A stretch of DNA of 64,000 nucleotides from Megamerina dolium (taxonomy: Eukaryota > Arthropoda > Insecta > Diptera > Megamerinidae). The notes below the pieces were generated by a model. The model searched no databases and was not told where the DNA came from. It was given only the letters and a program-made list of their open reading frames with translations. Location: assembly GCA_963854835.1 (NCBI GenBank), contig OY978525.1, forward strand, positions 118,976,120-119,040,119, in the 5' to 3' direction. Positions 24,575 to 35,900 of the stretch are shown piece by piece. Made by a program: the position numbers and the translations under genes. The number at the start of each line of letters is the position of its first letter. Position 1 is the first letter of the stretch.

Positions 24575-25375
24575 CGGCACTTAGACTTATGGTGACAAAA
24601 GAACTAGGGTTTAAACGCCAACTCGGACTACGTTATTCTCCAGGTCAACAAAACGGGTGGCGAAAGGGCATCAACATGGATTGCCAACAGCCTACAACCT
24701 GTTTACCGATGGATCCAAAATGGCGGAGAGTGTTGTGGCTGCAATCTTCTATTCGGAGCATGATCTTAAACAGTCATATAAGCTCCCAGATCACTGCAAC
24801 GCCTTTCAGGCTGAGGTTTGTGCCGCTATGAAGGCAGCAGAGCTGGTGATTGAACGCACTCCTCTTAACTCTCAGGTTAATATATTCATTGAGAGCCAAG
24901 CAGCCATTAAAGCAATAGTAGCTGCAATGACAAACTCACAATGCGTACGACAGTGTAGAACTTGGATAGATAGACTATACGTTGAGAGACACGTCACCAT
25001 CTATTGGGTACCGGGACATAAGCCAATTGAGGGGAATGAAAAAGTGGACGCACGTGCCAAAGCTGGCGCAAGCCTGTCAGCTCATTACACATACATCCTC
25101 CTCTTTCCACATTGAAAATATAGATTGACGTAGCAACGATTCAGGAAACGGAGTCCTTGTGGCAGCGATTAAGCTCCAGCAAGACTGCCAAAATCATGCT
25201 TTGCACACATGACAGCAAATACACCGACTACATTTTATCACTCCCAAGAGACGATTGTAAATTGCTGGTTGGGGTTCTTACAGTCCTCTACAGATCGCGC
25301 TTCAACTATCTTGGATCTAAATCTTTCCAACCCTGGAAACCATTGCAGATCACAAAGGTAGTGATTTATTGAAAC
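24575..25375 (+). pseudogene. LINE RNase H domain fragment (I/R1/Loa-like)
   Basis: A 152-codon frame beginning at 24657 carries an RNase H domain: TDGSK with Asp18, FQAEV with Glu53, IESQAAIKAI, and YWVPGH at 116-121 followed by NEKVDARAKAG with Asp131. This belongs to the RNase H found C-terminal to reverse transcriptase in I, R1 and Loa-type LINEs. The third catalytic position is Glu79 where SDSQAAIK is usual, so the enzyme would be impaired even if complete. Upstream of 24657 and downstream of 25115 the homology continues in other frames, for example LPRDDCKLLVGVLT at about 25240-25285, showing frameshifts. No reverse transcriptase remains. It is likely 5'-truncated, with a poly-T tract just before it. 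Confidence 0.85.
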
Positions 25376-26184
25376 TCGCAAACAAAAAAAGGTATTGAAA
25401 ACAAAATATAAGCAATCCCACAATTTCACTTGGTAACACAATGGACCGGTATTGGTCTACATGAGATCTTATAGACACAAGCCATACCTCGTTCAAAATA
25501 TAATTAAAATACCCAGAAGAAAGTTATGACTGATCAAAATCAAGATTTTGTAGAATTTTTTCCTATTTTGAAAAATATTTTTGATTTCGAAAGTGATTTT
25601 TTTATAAGAAGTTGTAAAAATCAGAAATGTTTTCGTTTTCTCAGAATTTCTCTGTTTACTTGCTTTAATAATTGCTGATAATATTATAATATTGAGTTGT
25701 CGTAAAGATCAAGCCACATTTTATGGTGATTTTCAAGGCTCTTTTATACAGAACTAGAACAAAGTTTAATCAAAATTTCGAATTGGATGATTGCATGCTG
25801 TTTGCAAGTAACAAAATAAATGGTGAATCAGAGAGCACAAAGGTTCGAAAAGAATTGTGGATGACAGTATGACTTTGCAATTATTGAGTTTAGATTGAGT
25901 TGCATAGAAAATCTATTAAAGTTATCCAATTCAACATATACATCCGAACTAATCTTTTGTTTCTCTAGTAGAAGCTAAAATATCATAATGATCGTGTACT
26001 ATACATTGAGTTTAGAAAAAATAGGCTTCGGATGCGGTTTGAGCAATTTTTTTACCACTGCGCCAAGGTCGCTAATATTAAATATTGCTGTAGCTAGTCT
26101 ATTTTTATCTCTTTAGTCTCAATTACTTTCAAGAACAGATCTATTTTGTCGTAAATATTGATGGGGTTGGTGAGATAGACTTCC
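25376..26184. other. AT-rich non-coding stretch
   Basis: No gene or clear repeat recognised. Part could be the 3' flank of the preceding LINE remnant. Confidence 0.45.
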
Positions 26185-26922
26185 AGGTGACTTCGTGGTG
26201 ACTGTGCGAGGGATGCAGCGCCGATGAACTCGTTCCAACATTGGAAGCTTGCTTCAGGTGGTCGCTGCTATTGTTAAGGGATAATGCGATGTTGCTGTGT
26301 CGATGTTTATGCTGTTATTGTAAAGATGATGTTCAGGACGATTGAGGATGAGCAGAAATTATGAAAACAAAAACTCGCGATTTCAATATTTAAAATTTAC
26401 AATTTATTGAATTTACAATTTAAACGTTTTTTTTTTCACTATTGTGGGAAAAAGAACAAGAGTGGGGATTAGAAATTAGCACACACTGATATTTGGGAAA
26501 AGTAGAGCGAATTAGATAGATAGGCCATGTTATACGAATGCCAGCTGAAAGAATCCAGAAGAAAGTCTTTGTACTTTGTCCGATTGGTGGAAGAAGGAGG
26601 GGCCGGCCAAGAAAGAGATGGCTTAACGATGTAGAAGCAGACCTGATTACGATGTATGTTCGAAATTGGAGAGAGGAAGCGAGGGAGAGAACAAACTGAA
26701 GTAGAGTTGTTGGTGAAACTATGGTCCACCCCCGACTGTCAAACTAAGAGAGAGAGAGAGAGAGTGAGATATATATTTTTGGGTATAATATCAACCAACG
26801 GGAAAGAAGAAGAAAAGCTTTGTAAATGCATAAATAATAATAATAATAAATAAAAAAGAGAGTTGCCAACCCAATCAAATGAGACAAAGTAAATATTTAT
26901 GCACTAGTGCAAGCATCTTACA
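26185..26922 (+). repeat. Dispersed repeat of unknown family, copy 2, interrupted by a LINE fragment
   Basis: The outer parts (about 26185-26480 and 26800-26922) align with the reverse complement of 20191-20622. In between lies about 315 bp absent from the other copy, which includes a LINE C-terminal coding fragment. The simplest reading is that the LINE fragment inserted into an existing copy of this repeat. A deletion in the other copy is the alternative. Confidence 0.72.
26505..26740 (+). pseudogene. Non-LTR reverse transcriptase C-terminal fragment, nested
   Basis: The plus strand reads RLDRIGHVIRMPAERIQKKV, then GGRRRGRPRKRWLNDVEADL, then VRNWREEARERT. This is the conserved C-terminal region of many insect non-LTR reverse transcriptases: an RWxGHVxRM-like motif, an Arg/Gly-rich GRPRKRW segment, then NWRxxAxDR. 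It ends near 26695, followed by a GA simple repeat (26748-26765) that may be its 3' tail. There is no catalytic domain. It belongs to a different subfamily from the 47-kb element. Confidence 0.8.
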
Positions 26923-28186
26923 CTGGCGTAGACACACATGGAAAATTCAAATATCATTAAAGAATACCCGATTTATGAAATAATTTGACTTTGCAGTCGC
27001 AATGTCCTTTATTTCACTGTCCATGACTTCAATTCACTTTCTCAATTGAGAAGCAATATCGCCATTAAAAATTCAGCGTGAAATTGTGGTACAAAGTCTT
27101 CCTCAACTGTACACAATCTTTCGCACGCCTGTCTTGCTTTCTTCTCTTTGAAGAAATAGAAATAGAATAGCAGTGTACATTGCGCAGGCTCTAGTAGCCA
27201 GTCGTATAAAAACTAATTGATCAAAATCAAATCATCAAAATATTTGAACAACCCAATAATTACGGCCCCTATTTTTTAAAGTGCTTTTAATTTCTATTTG
27301 CTCTAAGACAGAAGCTGCTGAACTTACAGCTATGCCTCATTTAGCACAGCTATACATTTGCAGCTTCCTAATGTTTAATAGATTCATATAGCTTTTTCTT
27401 AATAAACTGCTGCTTTTGGTGCTTTTACGTTTTTATTTATATTTCATTTATATAAGTAATCAAAAAAAATCAGATAATTATCGTACTTAGATTTTTTTTT
27501 TCTACTAATATTTTTCTCTCATGTATGCATCATTCACATAATTGAGGTCATAAATGTTAACCAAAAATACCATACTCATAAATATGTGTGTTATTGTGTG
27601 TGTGTATTCATGTATGCACTTTTGCTTTTCATTGCAAATCCTCTAAAATTTGCCAAAAGGAAAAAAAAAAACAAAAACAAAAACGTGTAATGTGAGTGAG
27701 AAAGCGAAAATATGAAAGAGAATTCATAAATGCATTTTACGTACCCATATTGCATCGTATATACACATTATACATTTGTAAGCATTAGTAGTTAAAAAAA
27801 AGAAAATATTAAATTAAAGCTGAAAAACGCTGCAACAAGAGCGAAACTATTATCTTCATATAAACATTCATGAAGTATATTGCTTTACTGCAATTTACTC
27901 TAAGTATAGTTTTCTTCTTTTTAAATTTTGGGCTATTAACCCAAATTGTTGAGAAATGGTTGTGTAATTTCATTATAATTTTGTTTTGTTTTTGAATTTC
28001 CTTTTTTTTTTTTCTTATTGTATTTAAATTCAACCTTTAAATATTTTATTATTCATATTAATTATTGAATTTTTTTTATTTGTTGATTTATATTATTTTT
28101 TGATATTTCCTTAATACATATTTTGTTTTTATTCAAATTATCAGGTGTAGTAAAAAGAAATCCATTATCCATTATAAAAAAAAAAA
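26923..28186. other. AT-rich non-coding stretch
   Basis: No gene recognised. It contains a GT-rich run near 27585-27605 and A/T homopolymers. Confidence 0.5.
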
Positions 28187-28765
28187 AAAAACTTCATAGA
28201 CCGAGTGAATCGCAACAAAATCGATCCATTTCTGAATCGGATGGTTATTGGTGATGCAAATTGGGTCACTTATGACAACATCAAGCGAAAACGCGAACGG
28301 TGGCCAAGGCAGGATTGACGGTCAGGAAGGTTTTACTATGTATTTGGTGGGATTGGCAGGGAATCATCTACTATGAGCTGCTCCCCTACGGCGAAACTCT
28401 TAATTCGGACTTGTACTGTAAACAATTGGACCGTCCGGAAGGAAGCAATCGCCCAGAAGCAGCCAGTTTTGGCCAATAGAAGAGGAATCGTGTTCCATCA
28501 GGACAACGCCAGGCCACATTCATCGATAGTGATTCGCCAAATGCTCCTTATAGTCCGTCTATGGCGAATGATTTTGCTAGTGAAAAACTCGCCTCAAGAG
28601 AAGTTTGTGAAAATCTACTCTCCCAGTTTTTGCCGATAGGGATGAGGGTTTCTATGAGAGTGGCATTATGAAATTACCTTCAAAATGGCAACTAGTTATC
28701 GAACAAAACGGTGCATATTTGACCTAAATCGAATCATTTTACCTATGCTATATAAAACCTTCAAT
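28187..28765 (+). pseudogene. Mariner transposase with internal deletion, dead
   Basis: Plus-strand blocks in order: DRVNRNKIDPFLNRMVIGDANWVTYDNIKRKR holds the first catalytic Asp (the usual GDE is GDA here). Next are GIGRESS or WDWQGIIYYELL in another frame, SDLYCKQLDR, and VFHQDNARPHSS with the second catalytic Asp. The block carrying the third Asp (PSD) is missing, and the sequence resumes at NDFASEKLASREVCENLLSQF and FYESGIMKLPSKWQ. This shows a short internal deletion in addition to several frameshifts. It is related to the remnant at 16515-17045 but retains a more upstream part. An AT microsatellite follows at 28802-28838. Confidence 0.87.
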
Positions 28766-28798
28766 TTAATGCAAAATAATGTATTTCTTTTTACTAGG

Positions 28799-28801
<3 letters not shown>

Positions 28802-28838
<37 letters not shown>
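28802..28838. repeat. (AT)n microsatellite
   Basis: A perfect TA/AT run of about 37 bases. Confidence 0.95.
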
Positions 28839-28840
<2 letters not shown>

Positions 28841-29686
28841 AACAAATTTTGTATCAATAAATATGTGTGTGTGTAGGTATAAATATGTGTATTGACATGC
28901 ATATAGTGTATCAGTAATAAAAATCATTTTTTTGTTCAAAAAATTGGCCTTCAATTAAATTACACGTATGCGCACGTACATTAACAATTGTTACCTAATT
29001 ATAAATTAATATTTTTACATACACAAAGTGGGTGGAACAAAATATTATATTATCTATGTGTTCAGTTCGGTATTAAATGACATTAACGTGTAATGCACGT
29101 TTGAAAATATATTGGTGTGATAACATATGAACAAAGCGATTCATTCATACCTTTTGCTAGTTTCTGCTAGTTTGTTTTAGTTCTTCAAGGAAAGAAGTCC
29201 ATGAAATAGTTAGATGTATATGCCTATTCTTCAAATTCAAAAAAAAAAAATTTGGTGTCAAGTAGAAGAAAAATAACAAAAAACATGATGAGTGTTCGAT
29301 TCAAAAGAATATGATGAACAAGTCATCGAATTTTTGTGGTAAGATGGTGACCAAATGTTCCTCTTCACCACGTAAAATTAGCTCATTCTGTATTCAAGAA
29401 TTAACACTTTTAACATAAAATATTTGAAATTAATTAATAAATAAATATATTTGTGTTTATACACATACATATCTACGATTCTATGAATAATGCTTAAAAT
29501 ATTTTACTAATTAGTTGCAATTTATTAAATAATTTGTTGAATTTCTGTATTTAATTTGTATTAAGTTCAATGCTATCTTTTATGTAGAGTATATTAAATA
29601 ATTTAATATAATTTCCTAATTTATAAACTATAACAAGATCAGCAATAAATATTTCATCAAATATGATAAGCAATTATATTTGTTCA
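28839..29686. other. AT-rich non-coding stretch
   Basis: No gene or repeat family recognised. Confidence 0.5.
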
Positions 29687-29790
29687 TACCACCTTGATCA
29701 AAAAGTTCCCGGAATAAAAACCGTACTCAAATTGAAACGATGGGAGCGCCACACGGTGGTTATTCCGGGAACTTTTTTATCAAGGTGGTA
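29687..29790. mobile_element. 100-bp mariner-type MITE with long TIRs and TA duplication
   Basis: The element spans 29689-29788. Its ends are inverted repeats of about 28 bp starting CCACCTTGATCAAAAAG on the left and, reverse-complemented, CCACCTTGATAAAAAAG on the right, continuing through TTCCCGGAATA on both sides with a single mismatch. TA dinucleotides flank it at 29687-29688 and 29789-29790. TA duplication plus perfect-looking TIRs is the hallmark of Tc1/mariner-superfamily transposition. Only about 44 bp lie between the TIRs, so it is a minimal internally deleted derivative or MITE that depends on transposase from elsewhere. Confidence 0.88.
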
Positions 29791-29956
29791 TACGGTCTAA
29801 ATAGCAAAACCAAATTGAAGGTAACAATATAATGCAAATAATAATTATGTTATTAAAATACATAATCACATACATCACATATATTTATAATGACAGTAGA
29901 AATAAAGAAATCGATGTATGTATTTGTTCATATAAGCATACATTCATACTATATAC
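29791..29956. other. Spacer between two transposons
   Basis: AT-rich, no feature recognised. Confidence 0.4.
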
Positions 29957-30806
29957 AGGGTATGTCAGTTTAAATTTCCCATTACTTTTTCAGGTGTCAA
30001 CATACAACTTTCATTCGTTGTCATTTGACAAAGAAGAATTAGAAGTGTTCAGGTATGGATCGACAGATGCTCGCACAACTAATTTAAATTGTGAAAATTC
30101 ACTACAAAAATGGTGAAAATAACACGAACATGATTCGTAACATTCGGAAGGTTTTTGGTCATCATAAAGCACCTTCTTGCACAGCTATAGTGAAATTAGT
30201 CAATAAATTTAAACATCTCGGACATATTAGTGATGTAAAGTCTTCAACTCGTGCTCATTCGGCTGGATCAATTGAACATATTGCAGCTTTAGCTGAGAGT
30301 GTGGCTGAAAACCTAGGGTTTGTCCATTTCGAGACGATCACAGGAATTGGGCCTATCCAAAGCCACTTTGCACCATTGTTTGCATAAAGATCTTAGGCTA
30401 AGTGCTTATAAAGTTCAATTTACATAGGAATTAAACCTTTTAGACCATGGAAAATGTGGTACATTCGCTGATTTTTGTGCTGGAAATGCATGAAGAAGAT
30501 CACAATTTCTCAAACAGAATCATTTTAAGTGATGAGGCTCATTTCTATCTGTCTGGGAATGTGAATAAGCAAAACTGTCACATCTGGGGCTGAGAAAATC
30601 CATGAGAAATGGTCGATCAACCTCTTCTTCCACAACAAGTGACACAGTTTAGTAAAGTTCTGGGAGTGGCGGTGTCATTGGGCTATAATTTTTTGAAAAT
30701 GATGCTGGTGTGACTATTTCAGTGAATGCATTGCATTACCGATTGATATTGACCGATTTTTTGTTGGCCTGAACTTGATGCTACGGATGTGGAAGACATT
30801 TATTTC
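29957..30806 (+). pseudogene. Decayed Tc1/mariner-superfamily (IS630-like) transposase
   Basis: The plus strand starts near CAGGGTATGTCAGTTTAAAT, a plausible element terminus. At 30091-30387 it encodes an N-terminal DNA-binding region: IHYKNGENNTNMIRNIRKVF, TAIVKLVNKFKHLGHISDVK, then HIAALAESVAENLG. Frames then shift and the catalytic core is seen as ILSDEAHFYLSG and NVNKQNCHIWG (30515-30590), VTISVNALHYRLILTDFL and WPELDATDVEDI. The order HTH, SDEAHF, NKQN and FFENDAG matches a transposase family widespread in insects. Several stops and frameshifts are present. The third acidic catalytic block is absent because the sequence is cut at about 30806, where a mariner fragment on the other strand starts. 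Confidence 0.83.
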
Positions 30807-31090
30807 TTCTCGCCCCTCTTTGAACGATTTATACCAATCGTAAACTTGAGTTTTCGACATGGTTGAATCACCAAATGTTTTTTTTTTTCAACATTTCCAA
30901 CGTTTTGGCACAAGAAATTTCGTTTGAAACACAAAATTTCACACAAACTCTTTGTTCGATATTTTTATCCATAGTAAAAATCGCAACGCACACAAAAGGT
31001 TGAATTGTTCCTAATGACGCCGTAACCAAACTAATGACACATAGCAATAAAAATTCACAGAATAGTGGCTGACAGTTGTGCCAACCTGGG
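30797..31090 (-). pseudogene. Mariner 5' end: TIR, leader and N-terminal transposase fragment
   Basis: On the minus strand an ATG at about 30973 begins DKNIEQRVCVKFCVSNEISC, then AKTLEMLKK. After a frameshift in an A run it continues DSTMSKTQVYDWYKSFKEGR and EEIN. This is the N-terminal helix-turn-helix of a mariner transposase. Upstream on the minus strand, to about 31088, is an untranslated leader that would begin CCCAGGTTGGCACAACTGTC, a plausible terminal repeat. The fragment ends at the junction with the Tc1-like remnant at about 30800, so only the first fifth or so of the transposase is present. Confidence 0.82.
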
Positions 31091-32634
31091 AAAAAAATTT
31101 TTTCGAAATATTCTCAGAGGGAAAATTAAAAATGAGAATTTCCGATTTCCGGGTACTTATTTGACAGAATGTATAATAGTAACAGGTAAGCTAATATCAA
31201 ATATTGTATATTCTTTGACATTTAATTATATGTTTTCTGGTAGAATACATTACGAAATATGTTGAACTTCAAATCCATACATATCTTAGAAGAGCCGTCA
31301 AACAACATCCGGTGCCATCTCATCCATTTTCTTCATAAAAGCAATTTAAGTGTAATAACTATACTAAATGTAATTAAAATCACAGACTAAAAGTGTAAAA
31401 GTTTATATTTATTTTCACCAAATATAAAACCTCCATCACAGTCCAGTTGATGTTACTATCTCGTAGGGATGGCAACGACTATCGTATAATATGTGAAAAA
31501 ATATCATAAACTAATGGAAAAATTGTTGAATCATATTTAAAAAATTGTGACTATCAAAACATTTCATGGCATATGTGCATTTACCAGAAATATAATAAAA
31601 TAATGACATTTCCAACAACAATGGATATGATAATATCAACCAACCAACCAACTGCAATAACACCAAACAATGCCACCGTGCCATTGCCATGAATAGAGCA
31701 ACTAAATATATATGAATGCTTATGTATATATGCCATCAAAATATAATAAAACAATTATATTCAATTGCAACAATTTGTTGCTACCATTATGGTTGTTATT
31801 GTTGTTGTTATTGTTCTTGCTTATATGTATATGTACATGACATGTCACTTATGCTGTTAAGATAAGCATATAGCATAAAAGGAGCATATAAACATATTAC
31901 TAGTTACAAATAAACAAAACAAAAAAATGTTAGAAAAATAAACAAAAAAAGATCCATATCTTGTTAGACAAACTATATATGTTATATATATATATATATA
32001 TGGAGTAATCTTAATGGGTAAAGCTAAATTGAATAATTTCAATTTAAAGCTCTTATTGCTGCATCTGATGAAGATGATAACTGAAAAATGAATGCGATTA
32101 TGTGTAATTAAATAATTAAATAATTGAAATAGAAAAACATGAATTTTATTATACAATATTTGGTTATGTAACGAAGGTATATAGTTGTAGAGATGAATAC
32201 AGAATTTTTTGGAAACATTTTATGGGCTCCTTAATGGACTCGAGTAAAAGTAAAATTTTTAGTTTTCGTATTTCTTACAAAACAAGCAGAATTTTATCAT
32301 AATTTGCTCAACAAAAGTGAAGATTATAATGAAGCGATTAAGAATTTTGAATTTAAAATTTCAATGGATTTCTATATAAAAAAATAATATAAAATGTCAG
32401 AACAAAAAAAATCTATTTTTTCTTTTTAACCTTCAAAAGCTGTTTGTGTAAAATTGGCACAATTTTTAAAAAAAGATTCTAATATTTTCGTTATTTTGTA
32501 CAATTTTACACCTAGGATTATGAATATGACAAAAAGATGTCTCGTAACATGACACATAAACGACTCGAATATAATTGAGAATATTTAACCACAAAAGTCT
32601 CAAAATATTTAAACTCGAGCAGAAATTAGTCATA
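31091..32634. other. AT-rich non-coding stretch
   Basis: No gene recognised. Small repeats are GTT near 31790-31815 and TA near 31981-32002. Confidence 0.5.
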
Positions 32635-33290
32635 TAGAAGCTAATTTCTGTTCGGTAGCTTAATATTTAAGTGCACAGGTCTGAAAATACGTTCGAAAAC
32701 ATACATTTTGTATGGCAGCTAGGAGTAATATTCAATCGAGTGTGCTCATTTTCAAACTCACTCATTCTGCTAGATAGCTTTCCATTTACGTGCACAAGGT
32801 CTGAAAATACGTTCGAAAACATGGATTTTGTATGGCAGCTAGGAGTAATTTTCAATCGATTGTGCTCATTTTAAAACTCACTTTTTCTTAGAGCAAAGTA
32901 TGAGTATGTACGTATTTTCTACTCGTTAGCTTACTATTTACGTGCGCAAGGTCTGAAAATACGTTCGAAAACAAGCATTTTGTATGGCAGCTAGGAGTAA
33001 TTTTCAACCAATTATGCTCATATTAAAACTCACTTTTTCTTAGAGCAAAGTATGAGTATGTACGTATTTTCTGCTAGATAGCTTTCCATTTACGTGCGCG
33101 AAGTCTGAAAATACGTTCGAAAACATGCATTTTGTATGGCAGCTAGAAGTAATTTTCAACCGATTGTACTTATTTTCAAACTCACTTATTCTTAGGTCAA
33201 AATGTGAGTGTCTACTTATTTTCTGCTAGATAGCTTTACATTTATGTGCGCAAAGCATGTAAATACGTTCAAAAACATACTTTTGAATGT
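32635..33290. repeat. Tandem array, five units of 120-152 bp
   Basis: Units are marked by GTCTGAAAATACGTTCGAAAAC at 32679, 32799, 32951 and 33103 and a more diverged GCATGTAAATACGTTC at 33255. Spacings are therefore 120, 152, 152 and 152 bp. Each unit also has TTTTGTATGGCAGCTAG, TAATTTTCAA, GTGCTCATTTT-like and AGATAGCTTTCCATTTACGTG blocks. The 32-bp length difference of the first spacing corresponds to absence of the segment with AGAGCAAAGTATGAGTATG. Short open frames at 32667-32874 are repeat by-products. Confidence 0.93.
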
Positions 33291-34744
33291 GAATTTTGTA
33301 TGATTTTAATTCCTTAATATTATATAGTCTGCGATATACATATATATTTGAATTTAAATATTAATTTCAATAAATTACTGACAAATTCACTTCCTTGTAT
33401 AATATTTATAACTTCTTATTATGGTTTATTATAATACAAATACCATATGTATATAGTTAAATATAATTTTCAAACATAAATAATCTAAAATCATAAGACA
33501 TAGTACATACACTTAGTAATTTATTATATACATACGTAGATAGAAAAATGCCTATAATTTTTTATTGCCACTTTTAAGTATCATAATCAGCATTGAAGGT
33601 AGGTATGTCAATAGTGTTGAAAAAAATTTTTTGATTTATACACTTTAATACCCACCACATGTCAAATGTCATTTAACGCAATAGCAAATAATCAAAATTG
33701 AATAAATTCAATTGATCATTGATGACGAAAACCAATTAAACTAAACATGAGACACAGCTTATACTGGTATTATACAATACATCACTACCTATATATTGAA
33801 GCACACACACCTCTATAAATGCACAGACAGTACTAACAGTATCTACACCTATAAGAAGAAACAATAAAAAATAGACAACATACATATATATTGCATATGA
33901 CAATAAAGTGATTAACCCACGTCAAAAAAAAAAAAAAATTAGAGACATGATCACGCATACATACATAGATTACTTACACTAAGTGTATTCGCATTATTGT
34001 AGCAATATGACTACTAGGCATAGTACAATAGAAAGATGAAGTATAGCAATAATATAGCAATAATGTATTATGGCAGCATGGCGCAACTTCTTTATTTTAT
34101 AAATAACCACTGAGCCTGATTATTATTATCATTATTATTTTGCATTTTTTTTTTTTTTTTTGTACACCATTAATTAACACATTAAAATTGGGCACACGCG
34201 AATATAAAAATCTTATCATATTGAATAAATTGTACATTTTTTGACTTGTTTCTTTATATTTATCATTCTGCAGCTCCTTATATATTTCAACCGAAGCTCA
34301 TAAACACTTAAATACAGAATCCAAAAAATAAGTGATTATTTAACAAAAAAAAATTTTGTTTCGAAAAAGTTCATAATTACACTGAATACTGTGAAGTACA
34401 ATAAGAAAATGTTACTGTTGTCAATTACTGTCAATTTTCTGCTAAGAAACTAACATGAAGTTACTGCTTAATATTATAGTATGATTCTGGCACTGAAATA
34501 GGATGAGTGCAAGACTAAAAGAAGTGAAGAGACAAAGGTGCCATGGGGTTGTCCATACTTTTTGTATCCTTTTATAAGAAATGCCGATTCAAACTTATTA
34601 GAAAACTTTTAATATGAAAATAAATAGTCATTCCGACTCTTATGACAAGAGTTTTAATGGACAGTGTTCCATTGCTGGCCAAAAATTGTAAAAATGAATA
34701 TTGTTATTGTCTTCTAAAGCAAATAATTACGTCAGGTGGCTAAG
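33291..34744. other. AT-rich non-coding stretch
   Basis: No gene recognised. A slightly GC-richer piece at about 34490-34560 cannot be assigned. Confidence 0.5.
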
Positions 34745-34935
34745 AATTACTTCTAATAATAATGATAATAATAATAATAATAATTATTATTATTTTATTA
34801 TAGGGTTGCAATCCTAGGTCTATTATGCACCTCATCATGGACTAGAGTATTTCTCTAAGTCGAGCATCCATAAGGAAGTTCAGTATAGGTCGTACCCTAA
34901 TGGACTTCAGCAGAAATCCAATATTAAACAACGTT
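34745..34935 (-). pseudogene. LINE 3' tail fragment (weak)
   Basis: Read on the minus strand, a short possible ORF2 end (MLDLEKYS then stop) is followed by GGTGCATAATAGACCTAGG, TTGCAACCCTATAATAAAAT and an AAT simple repeat. This has the same layout as the LINE 3' UTR at 8340-8421, where GGGCACGATAGATC and a GGTTGCGGTGC-like block are followed by an AAT-rich tail. The AAT repeat at 34755-34800 would be its 3' tail. The assignment rests on layout and short matches only. Confidence 0.5.
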
Positions 34936-35863
34936 CAAATTATTGCGCATAATTAAAATTACAACAACAACAAAAGGAATTATTTTAAAAATATATTATA
35001 AATATGTGGTAAATGTCATTATATTTATATTTAATTTTATTTTATATTTATATTTATATATTTAATATTTAATATTTATATATTTAATTTAATTTTCTTA
35101 TTTTTAAATATGATGGGAAACAAATAAAGATCTGTAAAAAAATTAGTTTCCTATCCGCATAAAATTTGTAAAAATATAATCAAAAGGGGTATTGCTTTTT
35201 TAAAATTTTTTCTAGTAGCATCTTCAGAACTAATACGAATTTTTTATATGAACAAATTTTAAAGCGATCATGACAAATACCTCAACTTCATAGAATTGGC
35301 AATTTTGTAATAAAATGATATGATAAATTTCATTTCTGCAGTATTTTGCACTACTTTTTATGTTATTAAAAAATTTTAACGTGCGCATGGCAAATCGTTT
35401 ATAATTTTTAATTAGGGCAAAATGCTTCTGGTGATGAAATATATGGAATTTGTGTAATACATCACCATATTAATTGATTTATTCACTGAAAAAAAAAAAT
35501 TTTTTTTTTTTTTATAATTTTTTTAAATGACACTGTTTTTTTTATTGAAAAATTGATTATACATATTTTCAAATTTGACTGAAATGATATTACATTTACA
35601 ATTTTTGACAACAATTTATATATGATGGTGACACTGTACGACTCTTTTATACAATTATTCATCATCATCCATTCACACCTTTATATTTTATTTATTAAAG
35701 TCTTCTGTTTTTTTTTTTTGGGGGTTTTTCTTACTTCAATTTGTAAAAATAAAATAATTTTTTTTTGTATTAGAATCTATGAATAAAACGGACGATAAAC
35801 ATCATAGTTATAGACACGTGTTATACGTACTCGTAATTAATAATATATGACTATGCATATGGC

Positions 35864-35900
<37 letters not shown>

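Noticed and set aside
32667..32874. Opposing small frames with internally repeated peptides
   Set aside because: They arise from the tandem array at 32635-33290.
32635..33290. CRISPR-like spacing of conserved cores
   Set aside because: The repeats and the intervening linkers are both homologous, so there are no unique spacers, and the genome is eukaryotic.
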